Below are positions 12,414-24,787 of a stretch of 64,000 bases of DNA, one piece after another. Source of the DNA: Rhyacophila brunnea (lineage: Eukaryota; Arthropoda; Insecta; Trichoptera; Rhyacophilidae); assembly GCA_022495005.1 (NCBI GenBank), contig JAGYXB010001962.1, positions 310,001-374,000 of the forward strand, written 5' to 3'. The notes under the pieces were generated by a model. That model made no database searches. It saw only the letters and a program-made list of their open reading frames with translations, and was not told the origin of the DNA. Both the position numbers and the translations under genes were made by a program. Each line of letters starts with the position of its first letter. Within the stretch, counting starts at the first letter, position 1.

Positions 12414-13333
12414 TTAACGGCTCACGTGCGCCACGTAGTAAAATGGAGGTTTTATGGTATTTTCAGAGCATAATCCTGGACATTCCTTAAACGTTGTAGA
12501 TAATCTATTTATATAATTGTGAAGCCTTATTATTCTTTATAGTTATTTTAAATATTTGATGACTGCATAAAGTATTTTTATTACATAAAATAGTATTCTT
12601 TTAAGCCACTCGATCTAATGTTTTAGAATATAATTATATTTTAGTACATCCATGTGCAATGGTGTTAAGATTTTTTAGATTTATTAATTTTTAAACGCAT
12701 TTATAAAACCATTAGTAAAATTAATGTTATATGTCGACGTTATTATAATGAACTACGAGTATTTATGATAAAAAAATATATTTTATAATCTCTGTGATCC
12801 CAAATTTGACAAGAATTAGGTATTTTATTATTCAACAAATTGGTACGATTAACACATTTGAAGATAATTCTAAAGATACTGATTATAAGCTATGTCTTTG
12901 ACCATTCAAATGTGATAAAACATCTTACGAATAATGATTGTCTTATAATAATTATTGACCTAAGAATAAGGTAGTATTTTTTTATTGTTGTTTGTATTGT
13001 TGGCATTTTCCAGTGGTTAAGCTACAACATACGGCCGTAGCCATAAATTGACAAACGATAAATGAAGTAGGGAGTAAGATCATGTTAACGCACGTGTTTG
13101 AACATGTACCGTTTAAAAACATACGTTTTTTTCCCGGTTTGGTACAGAATACTATTTTATGTAATAAAAATAATTTATGCAGTCATAAAATGTTTAAAAT
13201 AAATATAAAGGATAATAAGGCTTCAAAATTATATAAATAAATTATCTACAACGTTTAAGGAATGTCCAGGATTATGCTCTTAAAATACTATAAAACCTCT
13301 ATTTTGACCTACGTGGGAACTGTGGGCCGTTAA
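12414..13333. mobile_element. piggyBac-like element: TTAA target, long inverted arms
   Basis: TTAA (12414-12417 and 13330-13333) flanks a unit whose first about 190 bases (CGGCTCACGTG.., GAGGTTTTATGGTATTTT, AATCCTGGACATTCCTTAAA, ACGTTGTAGATAAT) return as the reverse complement in the last about 180. The spacer of about 550 bases has no gene. TTAA duplication is the hallmark of piggyBac. The terminal CGGC differs from the common CCC start, so the superfamily is inferred from the target site only. Confidence 0.75.
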
Positions 13334-14544
13334 GGGTAGAATTGAAAAAATTGAGACATAGTACAATCAAAAGAATAGGTAAACGCATTTTAATAAACAA
13401 CAATATAATGTGAGTCACAGAAACTACTGAACCAGTGGGTAAATAGAGTAAGTAAAAACCTGCTGAAGACACGGATAGTAAATATGGTCTTTGTCAGAAG
13501 GATTCAACATCACAGTCCGTAGAAGATATACAGATGATCGAAAGAGCTGGAGGAAATCAATGAAGGAGGACATGGACTGAATTGAGATGTAGATTATATA
13601 TAACGTCTCATCTCTAATAAACAAATGCAACCAGGAATACCAAACAAATGTTGGATCACTGTAGAATCCAATACTACTCCAAAATCCTTGGTTCACGTGT
13701 TTCGCACAATGTTTTTTTCCGATTCCGCAATAAGCTTAGCGATTGAAAGACTTTACTGCTAAGATCGACATTGGATTGTAGAGACATTGAAATACATCGA
13801 TTTAATGGAGTTGACTGTAAATTTTTGTACAAATGTATTCAATTTTATTAAAATGTAATATTAAATATTATACATAATTAAATGAAAATAAAAATAGGTT
13901 GTTTTTCTTACACAATTGCTACGAGAGTCAGATCGCATTCAGCAAAGATGTTATCATATTTACAAGATTTTTAACACGTTTTATGTAAAAGTGAAAACCG
14001 TTTATATGAGTTTACTAACTGTTTGTAAAATACCATAGTGTCATTTTCATATATGCACGTTATACGCAGCTTGTACTATTTCCTTGAGTACTGTACTGTG
14101 ATGTATTATTAATTTTATTAACGTTGTCAGATCGTTTGTATTAAACTATGAATGCCAAAATTTTCCTTATTGCGGTGGCTTATTTTCTTATGCATAACAT
14201 TTAACTGTATACATCGTGTTGAACCATAATTATTATTATTATATTAACATTTTTGATAGAAATCGACTTGATTCGTGGGCATTCTGGTAATATGTTCTAT
14301 TCGATATTTAAATTGAAATTTATATTTTGTCTGGATAGGTGGTAGCCAATCAAAATAATCACCACACAATTGTTGCAATCATTATTGATCGTAAGTGTTC
14401 ACTGAACCATTACAGAAAAAAGTTGTCTTATCAGAAGAACTCACAAATTTTTTTGTTAAAATTATTATACTTATACAAACTCAATAAACTATTTCTTTTA
14501 TTCAACGAATCATTCACGAAGATTTGAACATGTACGTTCTATAT
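13334..14544. other. No gene recognised
   Basis: A minus-strand open frame at 13424-13696 has no recognisable motif. The rest is AT-rich. Confidence 0.4.
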
Positions 14545-14655
14545 ATTTAACATACAAAATTTGAAAATATCTCATGTATAATACCCACTATAAAAAAATC
14601 TTTTTAGTGGTTATATGCATGAGATATTTTAAAATTATATAAATATGTTCATTAT
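14545..14655. mobile_element. Short foldback copy of the SINE-2 tail
   Basis: AACATACAAAATTTGAAAAT and CTCATGTATAATACCCACTA are followed by their reverse complements ending near 14655. The words match the 3' tail of SINE family 2 at 23290, 34385, 40490 and 57456. This copy therefore looks like two tails joined head to head with the tRNA part lost. Confidence 0.65.
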
Positions 14656-16581
14656 ACAAACTCATTGTAAACATTGTGTACTCATTTATAAAAAATCATC
14701 TTGTAGCATCATACAAAATAAGTATGTAGTTCGTTCAGATTTTTGACTCTTCTGTACAGTTAGTTATTTTGTAAATAAGACATATTTATTTATTTAAAAA
14801 CAAAACATTCTGGACATTACAAATTATAATTAAGGACGTTTACAACACGAAATTGCCAGAAACAAAACACAATAAAATTGATATTAAAAATAGATTATTT
14901 TGAAAAACTCCAGAGAATATATTTTATGAGAGAAGGGACATGAATGTCACATATTTAATTTTGTGGGTGAGTGTTCTTATCCTTTGAGCTATCGTTGAGT
15001 TCAAAGAATAAGTTTTATTATAATTTGAAGTTTTTTTTTTAATAAATACTTTTCTTTAATTTTCTGGGATTTTTCAGAAATCATATATTTTTAATAATAA
15101 TAATCTGACATTCTTAAATCTCGTGTGTGAATAAAAAAAATGAATGTATTATTTTTGCATTATAAATTGCTGATTGTAAAGACGGTATCTATTTCAAAGG
15201 AAACACAATCCTTACCTCAATAACACGGGACAACAAAACAAACTCCTCTGCAAACCGGCTACAGTGTAATCCGAAACTCTCAACAACAAATACTATTATG
15301 TATTATAAATCTACGTCATGTTTCCCTTCCGAGCCGGTAGGTATCTAAAATCGACTTCACACGCTTTCAAACAAACAAAATCGCGATGTTAAAACACGCC
15401 TACAAAACTATAAATATTAAATTAATTTTTGACACATTTTATTTTTGACAAATAATATTTTCAGGTTATTTTTTTACGAAATGAGTGGTATAAGGTAGGG
15501 ACCGCTAAAAACGAGTTTGCAGCACAAGCGGCGAAACGCCACTGGAAACTTTGATTGAATATTGTAGCTGTCGGGGGACGAGGGGTATTGCAGGGTCGAC
15601 CCGTGGAAAGATCGAAAAAGTGCATTAATTAATTATCATTGTTTCACAGTTGCATTGATTTATTGTTGTTTTCTTTTAAGTAAAGTGTTTACAGTGAATT
15701 AATTGTTAGTGTTACTAGCTAAAATTTCAAGCTTTACGAATATAATACACGTAACATTTTGGTTAAATAAAACGTAGTATTTTCATAAAAAAAAAAACAG
15801 TCATAGTAATATAATGTATGTTCTAAAATATTGCAAGAGCGCAGGTGAGTTCACGGAAAGGGCAAAAAAGTGTGCAATGTTGTTTTACTTGATATTATTT
15901 AAAATAAGACAGATCCTGTATCATATTTTGAGCCGAAAACGAATAGTGTCCGTTAGAAAAATATGCCGAAATGTATCAGAACCACACTAAGGCCACATCA
16001 CGCGTATCACGTATTTGTATTTTCTGAAAATCTACACAGTTTTGAACTATGTGGTATGTAAGGAATCTACAAATGACAGGTAATTGACACAATATTTTTG
16101 TAGGTTGTCAGTTTTTATTATTGATTGTTTTGGTGGTTCTTGCACGTGAGCTCACGTGATGGTAAAGTTTTCCCAGCATTTATAGCATTTAAATATATTT
16201 CTATCACACGGGTATATAATGCTTATATAATATATAGCATGACGAGCTATGAACGTATACTTTGAGGGATCTATTTAGCAGATTTGGCTCAATCGATGTT
16301 CTTCCTTGTACATCATTTTATATAATAATTATTGTCAAAATAGTTATATTATGTTGTTGGATTTATTTATATTTTTCATGACATATGTAGTTTGTAATGT
16401 ATAAATGAATTTGAATATTATAGCGAAATTAAAAATCCTACTGTTGTCCGGATTTTATTTTCAGTATGAACGTAGCCTTTTCTCTACAAAGACAAGTTTT
16501 CTCTACAAAAAAGTTTTCACGGACACATAATTTGAATAACCTCACCTCAACATGCCTTCTACGACGCTATAAACGAGTCAG
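14656..16581. other. No gene recognised
   Basis: Long AT-rich tract. The interval 15480-15620 is richer in G and C, but no open frame, splice pattern or known motif supports a gene. Confidence 0.4.
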
Positions 16582-16842
16582 AATTCGGCCCTTTAGAGTC
16601 AAATAAACCTATCTTAATTTTTAATAATTTTGAGTTACGTATGGTACTGGACATTAAATGACATGTTATGTTAAGTGACAAAGAAACTTATCAAAAAATT
16701 CAATGGATAAAAGATAAGTCAATATATATCATGCAAACACTTTATTGTTAATATCTATGGAATGTAATTTTACTTGTGTTTAGGGTCTCATATAAAGTAG
16801 ATAAAAATGAAATATGTTTCTTTGACTCTAAGGGGCCGAATT
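16582..16842. mobile_element. TIR MITE (AATTCGGCCCTTTAGAGTC)
   Basis: AATTCGGCCCTTTAGAGTCA at the left and its reverse complement (TTTGACTCTAAGGGGCCGAA) at the right bound about 260 bases of AT-rich DNA. No transposase is present. Target duplications are unclear. Confidence 0.7.
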
Positions 16843-18021
16843 TACATGACGAGATTGATGTACTAACCATGCACCTTGGTGCTTAAAGAAAGAGTTTATA
16901 AAATTAAAAAAATAGTCTTGTCTTGCTCTACCGTCATTTATTTTTAGTGACATGGAGTGTCCTCTGTACCCGTATGCTAAAACTCTGCTGAAAAAGAGTA
17001 GTTAGGAGTTGAAAGTGATGAATTTATGAAGGGATTGGAATTATTCTGTCCTCCATACGACGTAGCAATATTTTTAAATGCTTCAAAGTTGGGCTTGGTT
17101 GATACCAAGTCGGCGTGGTCAATTGGACCCGTGTGTGGACAGCTCCGTTCGGTTGGATCCCATTAGCGGGCAGTCCCAGAGAACGCGCCCAACATATTTA
17201 ATAATGGTAAAGATATTAAATATATTTGTAATTGGAACATTGTTTGTTATTAACTTTTTTGAGTTAATAATCCGGCCCTGCTCATGAAATGAAATGGCGA
17301 TGCGACAAGATTAGACCAGAGGGGGACACGACGAAAGAAGAAGTCTCTCCCCCAAATATAGCACGTGAAGCACGAGTCTAAGCACACATCCGACCATGAA
17401 CGCAGCGCGAAGTTTTTATTTTGTGAAAGCCCGACGCACGGGCACTCGTAGCCAATTCAAAAAAAAAAATACTAATTTCAAATATTTTTTGATGCCCTAA
17501 TATATTATATATATATTTAAATAATTACAAGATAAAAATAACTTTTTATATACAACGTTTTTAAATTTTCTGTTGAATTGTTATGCACAATATGCTCAAA
17601 TTTGTATTTGATAAATGAAGTAAATAAAAAACAAACAAACAAACAAATATAGAATACTGAAATGTCATTTTGATGTCCATAGTAACGCACGTATATGTTA
17701 ATAATTTAGTTGCTAGGACCACCCCCTTAGCAACCAATAATAGTCTTTAACTTTTTATGGACTTTCTGAAATAACTTTCCGTACAAAACTGAATTAACTG
17801 AAAATTAATTCAATTCTGCTTAAAGATAACTATAAGTATTATAAGAATGCATTGGCATCATGTTCTGATATATTCTAAAAGTTTCAAATGTTTAGCTAGT
17901 CGGGAAGTTAGTTGAAAATCGATTGCAAGATTTGTATTGGACAAACAACCACGGACAAACAAGAATACGAGCTAATGAAAACGTTGTAAAAATATGAAGT
18001 CTGCATAACCTCTCTTACGCG
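16843..18021. other. No gene recognised
   Basis: The interval 17080-17460 has above-average GC and a 69-residue open frame at 17078-17287, with no recognisable domain. An AAAC-type microsatellite is at 17627-17646. Confidence 0.4.
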
Positions 18022-18200
18022 TCTATTCTATATACAAGACTTCTTTTCGGCCTCTACGGCAGCTATCTAGGCTAGGTTTGTATCGAATTATTAGCACATA
18101 TTGTAACAATTACAATAAATTAGTTGTAATTGTTACAATAAGTGCTATGTTTTAACAGCACCTCGCTTGGCTGTGTTAACATTAGAGTGTGATAGACAAG
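18022..18200. mobile_element. MITE family B, rearranged partial copy
   Basis: It starts TCTATTCTATATACAAGAC and includes GTGCTATGTTTTAACAGCAC and TTGGCTGTGTTAAC, both typical of family B. A local inverted repeat around AGTTGTAATTGTTACAATAA replaces the normal flank. The right terminus is missing. Confidence 0.65.
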
Positions 18201-18279
18201 AAAAAATTTGTACTAGACAAACAAGAATACGAGCTAAGAAAAACGTGGTAAAATGGTAATAACGCCGAAGTAAAATAGA

Positions 18280-18410
18280 CTTTTTCACTATTAGAGCAAA
18301 TTTAAGATGTGTGTTTATCTCATTTATCTGGTCGACCCGCCACGCCGGCCTCCCCCTGACCCCGGACCCTTAGGCTAAAGCCCTGTCAGCCCCCCCCCCT
18401 TGTGGGAGCG
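18280..18410. mobile_element. Repeat family D, fragment
   Basis: The words ACTATTAGAGCAAATTTAAG, CTGGTCGACCCGCCACG, CCTTAGGCTAAAGCCCTGTC and AGCCCCCC match the right half of the fuller copy at 57599-58032. It is also related to DNA at 23775-24130. Confidence 0.6.
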
Positions 18411-19788
18411 ATGCAATATTATCTAGTTTATAATCTGCAATAAATTTCGTGATCCCAATACTAACTATATTCTGGTCGTGGCACTGGATTGCGAATTACG
18501 ATTTTTAGTGCTAGTTACCGATTATCTTCCAATGAAATACGGTAACCTGTTCGCAATAAATGGGGATTTTTGATTACATATTTCGTTTGTAAATTATTAC
18601 CATTAATTTCAAAATGCAACAAATATTATTTCCTAGGTAGTTACTAACAGTTTACCATCGAAGTTTACAGTTTCGTGTCAACATTTGACTATGTGAATCA
18701 TGTTTTAATTCATTATCAGCGAGTGTTGATTCACCCGTGGATGATTGCATCCCTTTCCATTCTTCTTGGTCTCTAAATCTTTTCTGCCACGTAGGTACAT
18801 ACCGAATTTTATGCGGTCATTTAGTATGACTACATTTACCATTAAAATACTGACAGCTTACAAGGTATTGGCTGTATCATCGTGTATTCAAGTTTTCTTG
18901 AGTTGATCACGTTAACAATGATGAGGTTTTAAAACGATTCAATAATAATAATAGATAACAGTTAATAGTTACCATTAAACACTGAAAAACTGCATATTTT
19001 GGCAAATATAATTTACTCCAACTTACGGTATAGGATTTTGTTGGCTACGGAACGCCTGTTAGTGGTTCAATAACCACCTACGTGATAATCGGGAGATGCA
19101 ATTCGGCCACCAATATTATTGACTATCGAAGGCACCAACAGAATAATGCGAAACTTTCACTGGTACATACTAACTTATTTAATTCGGTTAGTCACTGATT
19201 TTAATTATGCTAAATATCACAGAAATATAACAGATGTTTTACAATAGTTAGTTTATGAATGTTAGCCTCGGTAGCCATACGTCAAATTAATATTAGTTTT
19301 ACAGCTAACTGCAATCGTGGTAATTAATTACAGCATACAAATGACCGGACATAATGGCATAAATTTGATACGCATTTGTGATTCGAGTTACGGGCTTTAA
19401 CACAAACCGGGGGTCAATGTTATACTCTTGCATTACAGTTAACTGCAATTAGGTAAATTAATTATTACACTCTTTTGTGTTGGTTATCAAATTTGAATAC
19501 AGAACACTTTACATTTAAAATGATTTTAGCCCGAAAGATTTTATTAAACTTGTACAATACTTTTAGTATAGTAAAATATTAGTACGTATCTATTATTTTA
19601 TGAGAGGAATTATCAAAGTTATCAAATTAGTATTATAGATATTTAAAACAACATAGAAGTATTTTTTGATTCCTACCAAAATTTACATTTGTGTTCTGTA
19701 TTGTTTGGAAAATCATCATGAAAAGATACACAGTTGTACATCGTATACAAATCTATTAGAGCTACGTTTCGAGCATGACGTGCAATTT

Positions 19789-20468
19789 CATGTCCAGAAA
19801 CTTGTACGTATGCGTTCACCGTATCACATTTCACTGTGAAATGTTGTATCGGAAATATGTCGTAGGCTGAATGCAGAACTATTCCAACTTACATTTGAAA
19901 TTTTTGAGGAGAGAGTTTTTTGAAACAACTTACTGAAATTATTTATTTTCTTTATGGATAAATGGATGCATCATATTTTAGTGGGATTATTGATGAAAAA
20001 AATCGTGCATACACTTGTCCATATAAATAATAAATAACTGAAGTAGGCTGTTTCAAAAAACTCTTCTGCAAAATATTTCAAATATGAGTTAGAATAGTTC
20101 TGCATTCAGCTGACGATGTGTCCTATATTAAAGACCGTCCAACCTCTTTGGGTCGTATAGTACTGACATAAAATTCATGTCTAAATAAATCAAGGTTATT
20201 GTCAGTTTACACTTTACAGGAAGCCAGCAGCAAACAAATTTTAAAAAAAAACCGATATACTGCATTATTTGTTAGGTTAGGTTAGGTTAGGTTAGTATTT
20301 TTGAATTCATGAATTTTGCCAAAATCAGCTATGAAAATTGAATTAATGTTCATATCGAATCTAATAAAATTGGAGACCGTATAGTATACGGTGATCTCTT
20401 TCCGAAAAGAAAGCTCACGGTGAACTGCGCCACGGTGAAATGTTTTACGTACAATTTACAAGTAACTG
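19789..20468 (-). mobile_element. TTAGG-bearing element family A, copy with 8-bp TSD, itself interrupted
   Basis: In minus orientation it carries the whole family A order: the ACATTTCACCGTG zone, ATTCATGAATTC, (CCTAA)n, GGTTGGACGGTCTTTAATAT, and ends near CATGTCCAG. The flanks are TGCAATTT (19781-19788) and TGAAATTT (20469-20476), a 7/8 match. Four full TTAGG units plus TTAG lie at about 20271-20295. The copy is longer than its sisters (404-428 bases) because of a 250-base insertion at 19862-20115. Confidence 0.85.
19862..20115. mobile_element. Long-TIR MITE inside family A
   Basis: GGCTGAATGCAGAACTATTC at 19865 and its reverse complement near 20084-20110 are the outer parts of arms about 70 bases long. 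These arms continue through GAGTTTTTTGAAACA and its mirror. The surrounding family A sequence resumes at ATATTAAAGACCGTCC. This is the youngest layer of the nest. Confidence 0.8.
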
Positions 20469-20843
20469 TGAAATTTATGGTCAAAATAATCGATCAACAG
20501 AGCTAATTATTCGTAATTTAATTGGAAAATTCGAATTAAATGGTTATTTTTGTGATGTTAAGAGTCCAACCCATCAAAAACGTATACGTACTGCTAAAAA
20601 TATCGATGTTGTGAATCAAAAAGTGGATGAAAATCAAAAACAATCAATTACACGTCGTTCTCAAGAACTTGGACTTTCTTATGGCACTACATGAAACATT
20701 ATTCATAAAGATTTGCATTTGAAGGCGTATAACATATAATTAACAAAAGAATTGAAACCGAATGACCATTTGGTGTGTCGAAATTTTACTGATTGGGATT
20801 TCGAGCAACTTGAAAAAATATCTCTTATTTGATAACTCTATAG

Positions 20844-21561
20844 CAGGGGAGGGCAAACTGCAGCCCGCGGGCCGCATGAGGCCCGCCGGGTATTTTTTGC
20901 GGCCCACCATCATTAATAATTGTACTTTTGATTACGAATAACTTTTTTTATAATTTCTTAAAAAATATTGACTAGATTAAAATTTGAAGAATTTGTTGTT
21001 TCGTAAATGTATTATCTCAGTACATCTTCCTTGCGTCTCGTCTCGCACTATGTAAGCACTATTTTCTACGTTGAACATCGATTTCAATAGATATTGATAG
21101 TGTACCGACAGAGCTACAACTTGGGATTATTGATCTGTAGTGTGACACTGATTTAAGAGAATTGCATCGTCGTGAAGAAATCTCCAAATTTTACAATGCC
21201 CTTAATTCAGACAAATTCGACCAACTTAAAGATTATGCAAGAAAAATGTTCGTTATTTTTGGATCAATCTATATATGTGAACAAACATTTTCGATCATGA
21301 ACCTCAATAAAAATTCTTCACGATCAAATATCTCCGATGTCCATTTACAAGCAGTTTTGAGAATATCAACTACAAAATTAACACCTGAATTTAAAAAAAA
21401 TGTACAACAGTTTCATTCTTCTCATTAATTTTTTTGTAATGTTTATTTTTCGTGATAATAAATAGTGTAGGTATATCTAAAAATGGTATTTTACTTGCGG
21501 CCCGCCGCTCATTTTGAATTCTTGAATTTGGCCCTCCATCCAAAAACTTTACCCCTCCCTG
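20844..21561 (+). mobile_element. Deleted hAT transposon with GC-rich ends and 8-bp TSD
   Basis: The left end is CAGGGGAGGGCAAACTGCAG, followed by CCCGCGGGCCGCATG. The right end reads back as CAGGGAGGGGTAAAGTTTTT. Flanks CTCTATAG (20836-20843) and CGCTATAG (21562-21569) match 7/8. This CAGGGGNGGGCAAACT..GCGGCCCGC style of end is known from widespread hAT families of the Charlie/SPIN type. Only the last part of the transposase remains (21105-21428). It is inserted directly after the mariner relic. Confidence 0.9.
21105..21428 (+). pseudogene. hAT transposase C-terminal dimerisation domain
   Basis: The frame reads ELQLGIIDL-stop-CDTDLR, then LHRREEISKFYNALNSDKFD, QLKDYARKMFVIFGSIYICE, QTFSIMNLNKNSSRSNISD and HLQAVLRI. 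The pattern (Phe-Tyr..Leu...Ala..M..IFGS.Y.CEQ.FS.MN..K...R..ISD.HL...LRI) is the hAT C-terminal dimerisation domain, as in ZBED- and GTF2IRD2-related transposases. The 88-residue open part starts at 21162. The stop just upstream and the missing BED finger and catalytic core make it non-functional. Confidence 0.85.
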
Positions 21562-23284
21562 CGCTATAGATATATCTCAAACTACTATTTATCCATAAAA
21601 TAGTTTTAACATAAGAGAAATTTTGGCAAAATCCAAAAACAGTACGACTTAATTTAAAACTTGGAAAAAAAATCATTACTATACTGTGGGTAACTGTATC
21701 GTTACCTAGTGTACATATTTTAAACGAATTCACAGACACAAAACGATCAGTGCATAGTAGGTGGCGAAATTCATTATTGTCCTGTCAATTCGTCAAATTT
21801 AATTCCTTAATCCTGTTAGGTCACTATTGTGGTGTTCGATGTGTGGGTTGAGGCTGATGATAATGAAGTCTACGATGTAGCAAGGTGAGATTTATTAGCA
21901 GCGTATCGGTACAATAGTATATTATACAATGATAGTACATATAATCTACTGAGATAGTTACGAGCTACTCGAGCTAGGTACTTGGATTCGAGTGACATTT
22001 AGATGAATTATTCTTCGTTATTTATACAATAAAAAGTAATACATTAACATTTAATTCTGGTACATAATCATATTGGACTAATTATAGAGTCAGCGTTTTA
22101 AATCGAGCAGCGAAATGAAATATTATTTATTATTACAGTCGTAAGAAAATATGATACCATGAAAAATGATTATTCGGCTAATACACCGTAATGATATAAT
22201 GTGCTGTGATATGATGTAATAATATACCGTATCTAATATTGCCAATCAACTTGTTGATCTAGCTAAGAGTTGTTTGCTGGCAATTGATTCGCTGCAGAGT
22301 AATTTGATACATTAAACAATAGATATCTGATCGCTATTATTCTGCAGCTACAATCCCTTTTTGCCACCTTTTTACCCAATTATCAAAAAGTTTATTCGAA
22401 CTCTCGCGGAACACCGGTTGGGAATCACTGGCTTATTGTATTGTTCATGTAAATAGTTGTTGTATGAGTGGTAGATTGATTCCTCAGTCTGGAAAATGCA
22501 AACTTTGTTTTTCAACGTACTTATGTTTGGATCCAGAGAAAGACCCGAACAGACTACGCAAATGGATAAGAACCATTCATCAAAATGATTAGTTAAGAAC
22601 GTTTTTAGGAGGCGGATTGTAGAGCCTGCAATGATGATCATTTGTGCAGTTTAAGATTAATGATTATTTTGATATTAATTTATTGTTACATGTCTCTTCT
22701 CATTATGAACTAAGTTTTTTTGTTGTCTATTGGATGTTCTGTATGTTTTCTTTGTATGGTGGCGCATACTCTAATAACTGTTTTGTTATAATACGGTATT
22801 TTATGAATAAGTAAATATGTAGTTCATATTATGTCCGATATTAATCTTACTTCGATTCATTATAGCAGTCCGAAACTCAGCTGCAGAACGAAAATATTCT
22901 GTGTTTTGCAAACACAAAACAAAAAACAAAAAAAAAACATTTGGAGAGCAAACAATTAAAATGTTTTGAATTCTCTTAAGAGATGCGAATATATCCAAGA
23001 ACTGACATTGTTACGAGCTGAATCATAGGAAATGAGGCCATACAATTATTATTTTTTCTTATAAATGTTTATTTAGTTAGGTACCAACTATTAATAAATC
23101 AGGAGATAAAATATATTATAATAATAGTTGAAATTTTCGGATTCGAGTTCTGCCCGGCGTCGTAGTTTTTCAAGTAAGTATTTATCTGAGGTGTTTTCAA
23201 ATTATCTTATCTTCAACAAAGCATGTTACATTCTAAAATCTTCTAAATTATTTGTTAAATAAAAAAATTATATTATATTGAACA
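21562..23284. other. No gene recognised
   Basis: Several minus-strand open frames (21509-21739, 22372-22641, 22801-22998) lack recognisable motifs. No bounded repeat was found. Confidence 0.4.
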
Positions 23285-23289
23285 TACAT

Positions 23290-23420
23290 ATTTTGAAAAT
23301 ATCTATACCCACTAGAAAAAATCTTTTTTGACAAAAATACGACATCCGACGAGACTTGAGCTTGTAACCACTGGATTCGCGACAATGTAGTTTCCAATTA
23401 AGTTACGAGGATCCTACTTA
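23290..23420 (-). mobile_element. tRNA-derived SINE, family 2, minus-strand copy
   Basis: TTGAACATACATATTTTGAA and ACCCACTAGAAAAAATC (tail) are followed by a minus-strand tRNA-like part around GACGAGACTTGAGCTTGTAA and CTGGATTCGCGACA. The downstream zone (ACGATTTTAACTGATAGTT) is shared with 34500-34540, so the repeat unit continues beyond the tRNA part. Confidence 0.65.
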
Positions 23421-23774
23421 ATTACTACGATTTTAACTGATAGTTCTTACATGCAATGTTTATCAAATTGCGTTAATTAATAGCAATAATAATCGGCCAT
23501 TGGTTTGTGTACATTAAATTAAGGTAGGTATCAATTGAATGCCTTAATTACTAACCTAAGTCTGGATCTTTTCAAATTTTAATTTACAAACGTACTTACA
23601 CTTTCTAATAATTTAATAAGCTTTTTCTTTTATTAAACGAATAATTCATTAAAGTGAGTATGTTTTCTAATTATTTATATAATTAATATATATAATGTTA
23701 CATTCTCAAATCTTGTGTATAATTCGATGAATAAAATAAATAGTTAATTTATTAAATTATTAGCAAGTGCAAGT

Positions 23775-24130
23775 ACCATGGCCCCCACGAGGGGGGGTCT
23801 GTCAGGACTCTGTCGGGTCAATCAGATATGTGAGATAAACACACATCACACACTCTAATAGCAAAATAGTCGCCTGCGGTGCTTTATCGCGAAGGGGTAG
23901 TTAGCATTTAAAAAATGAGGTTTTAAAATGCAATTTTTGATTATTTTGTACATCACTCGACAACTCCATAATTCAAAATGTATTAAAACTATAAAAAATC
24001 GTTAAAAATAAACTGAAAGCCCTTACTTTTACCTCTAACACAATTTTGGAAACGCTTATGTTGTGCATTACACATGCTATTAAAATTAGCGATAGGTAGG
24101 GGGCCCGCTTTAGGATGTGGGGGCCATGAC
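23775..24130. mobile_element. Repeat family D, diverged inverted copy
   Basis: It starts near ATGGCCCCCACGAGGGGG and ends GATGTGGGGGCCATGACA. GTCTGTCAGGACTCTGTCGG, ACTCTAATAGCAAAATAGTC and GATAGGTAGGGGGCCC match 57599-58032. Opposite GGCCCCCAC and GTGGGGGCC ends give inverted termini. Confidence 0.6.
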
Positions 24131-24787
24131 AAGTACCTACGTTAAAATCAAAATTTTCAGTGATCCTGATGTCGGATAGGAATCAAAAGACTATCTATGA
24201 TTGGTACCTTCATTCAAACGATAAAAGCCGATTGCTAAAATAACATAATATCTGAAGCAATTCGTATGTTAGTATGAATATTAGCTAATTTCGTCGTAAT
24301 TAGGTAGATCGCAGGTAAAACAAATTTGCGCGAATTTAATGGATTGTTTTTTCAATTTTTTCTAGTAGGTATATATTAATTGAGGTATTAAGTACTATGT
24401 TAAATAAAAAAAAACAATATTAATTGGGTACTTTTTTCAATTTCAAAATATCTGTATCTAAGGCATACAATATGTGAAAAGTCAAACAAACTAAATTAAA
24501 ATCGAATCTTAAACATCACAACATGATGGGAAATTGCACAATAGAATATGTCGTAAAGGGAGCAATGACAGGCTTGCATAAAAGCTTGGAGATTCAATGT
24601 CAAATTAAAATAGAAAAAAGCTCGCCTGAGCTTTCCATCTGCATTTATACTTAGATCGCCAAACAAAAAGAAAGATACTTACGATTGAAACTCTTGAGAT
24701 AATTATGGTGTTGGCTATTGTATTAATATCAGAGAAAAATAAAATGGTGAAATGAAGAACGATTATTCAAAATATATCTTCAGCTTA

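Larger units (their letters stand above)
19718..20835 (+). pseudogene. mariner-type transposase relic, split by insertion
   Basis: Right of an insertion, the frame reads EIYGQNNRSTELIIRNLIGK, then RIRTAKNIDVVNQKVDENQK, QSITRRSQELGLSYGTT and LKPNDHLVCRNFTDWDFEQL. This is the N-terminal helix-turn-helix region and linker of an IS630/mariner transposase. Left of the insertion (19742-19788) the same frame gives SIRATFRA-stop-RAIYG. This joins across the 8-bp duplication to IYGQNNRS, the expected continuation. Nothing after EQLEK is recognisable, and the catalytic DDD/E core is absent. Confidence 0.8.

Noticed and set aside
20271..20295. TTAGG run considered as a chromosome-end or fusion signature
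   Set aside because: The run is short and sits at the same place within a transposable element present in several copies, so it is not a relic telomere.
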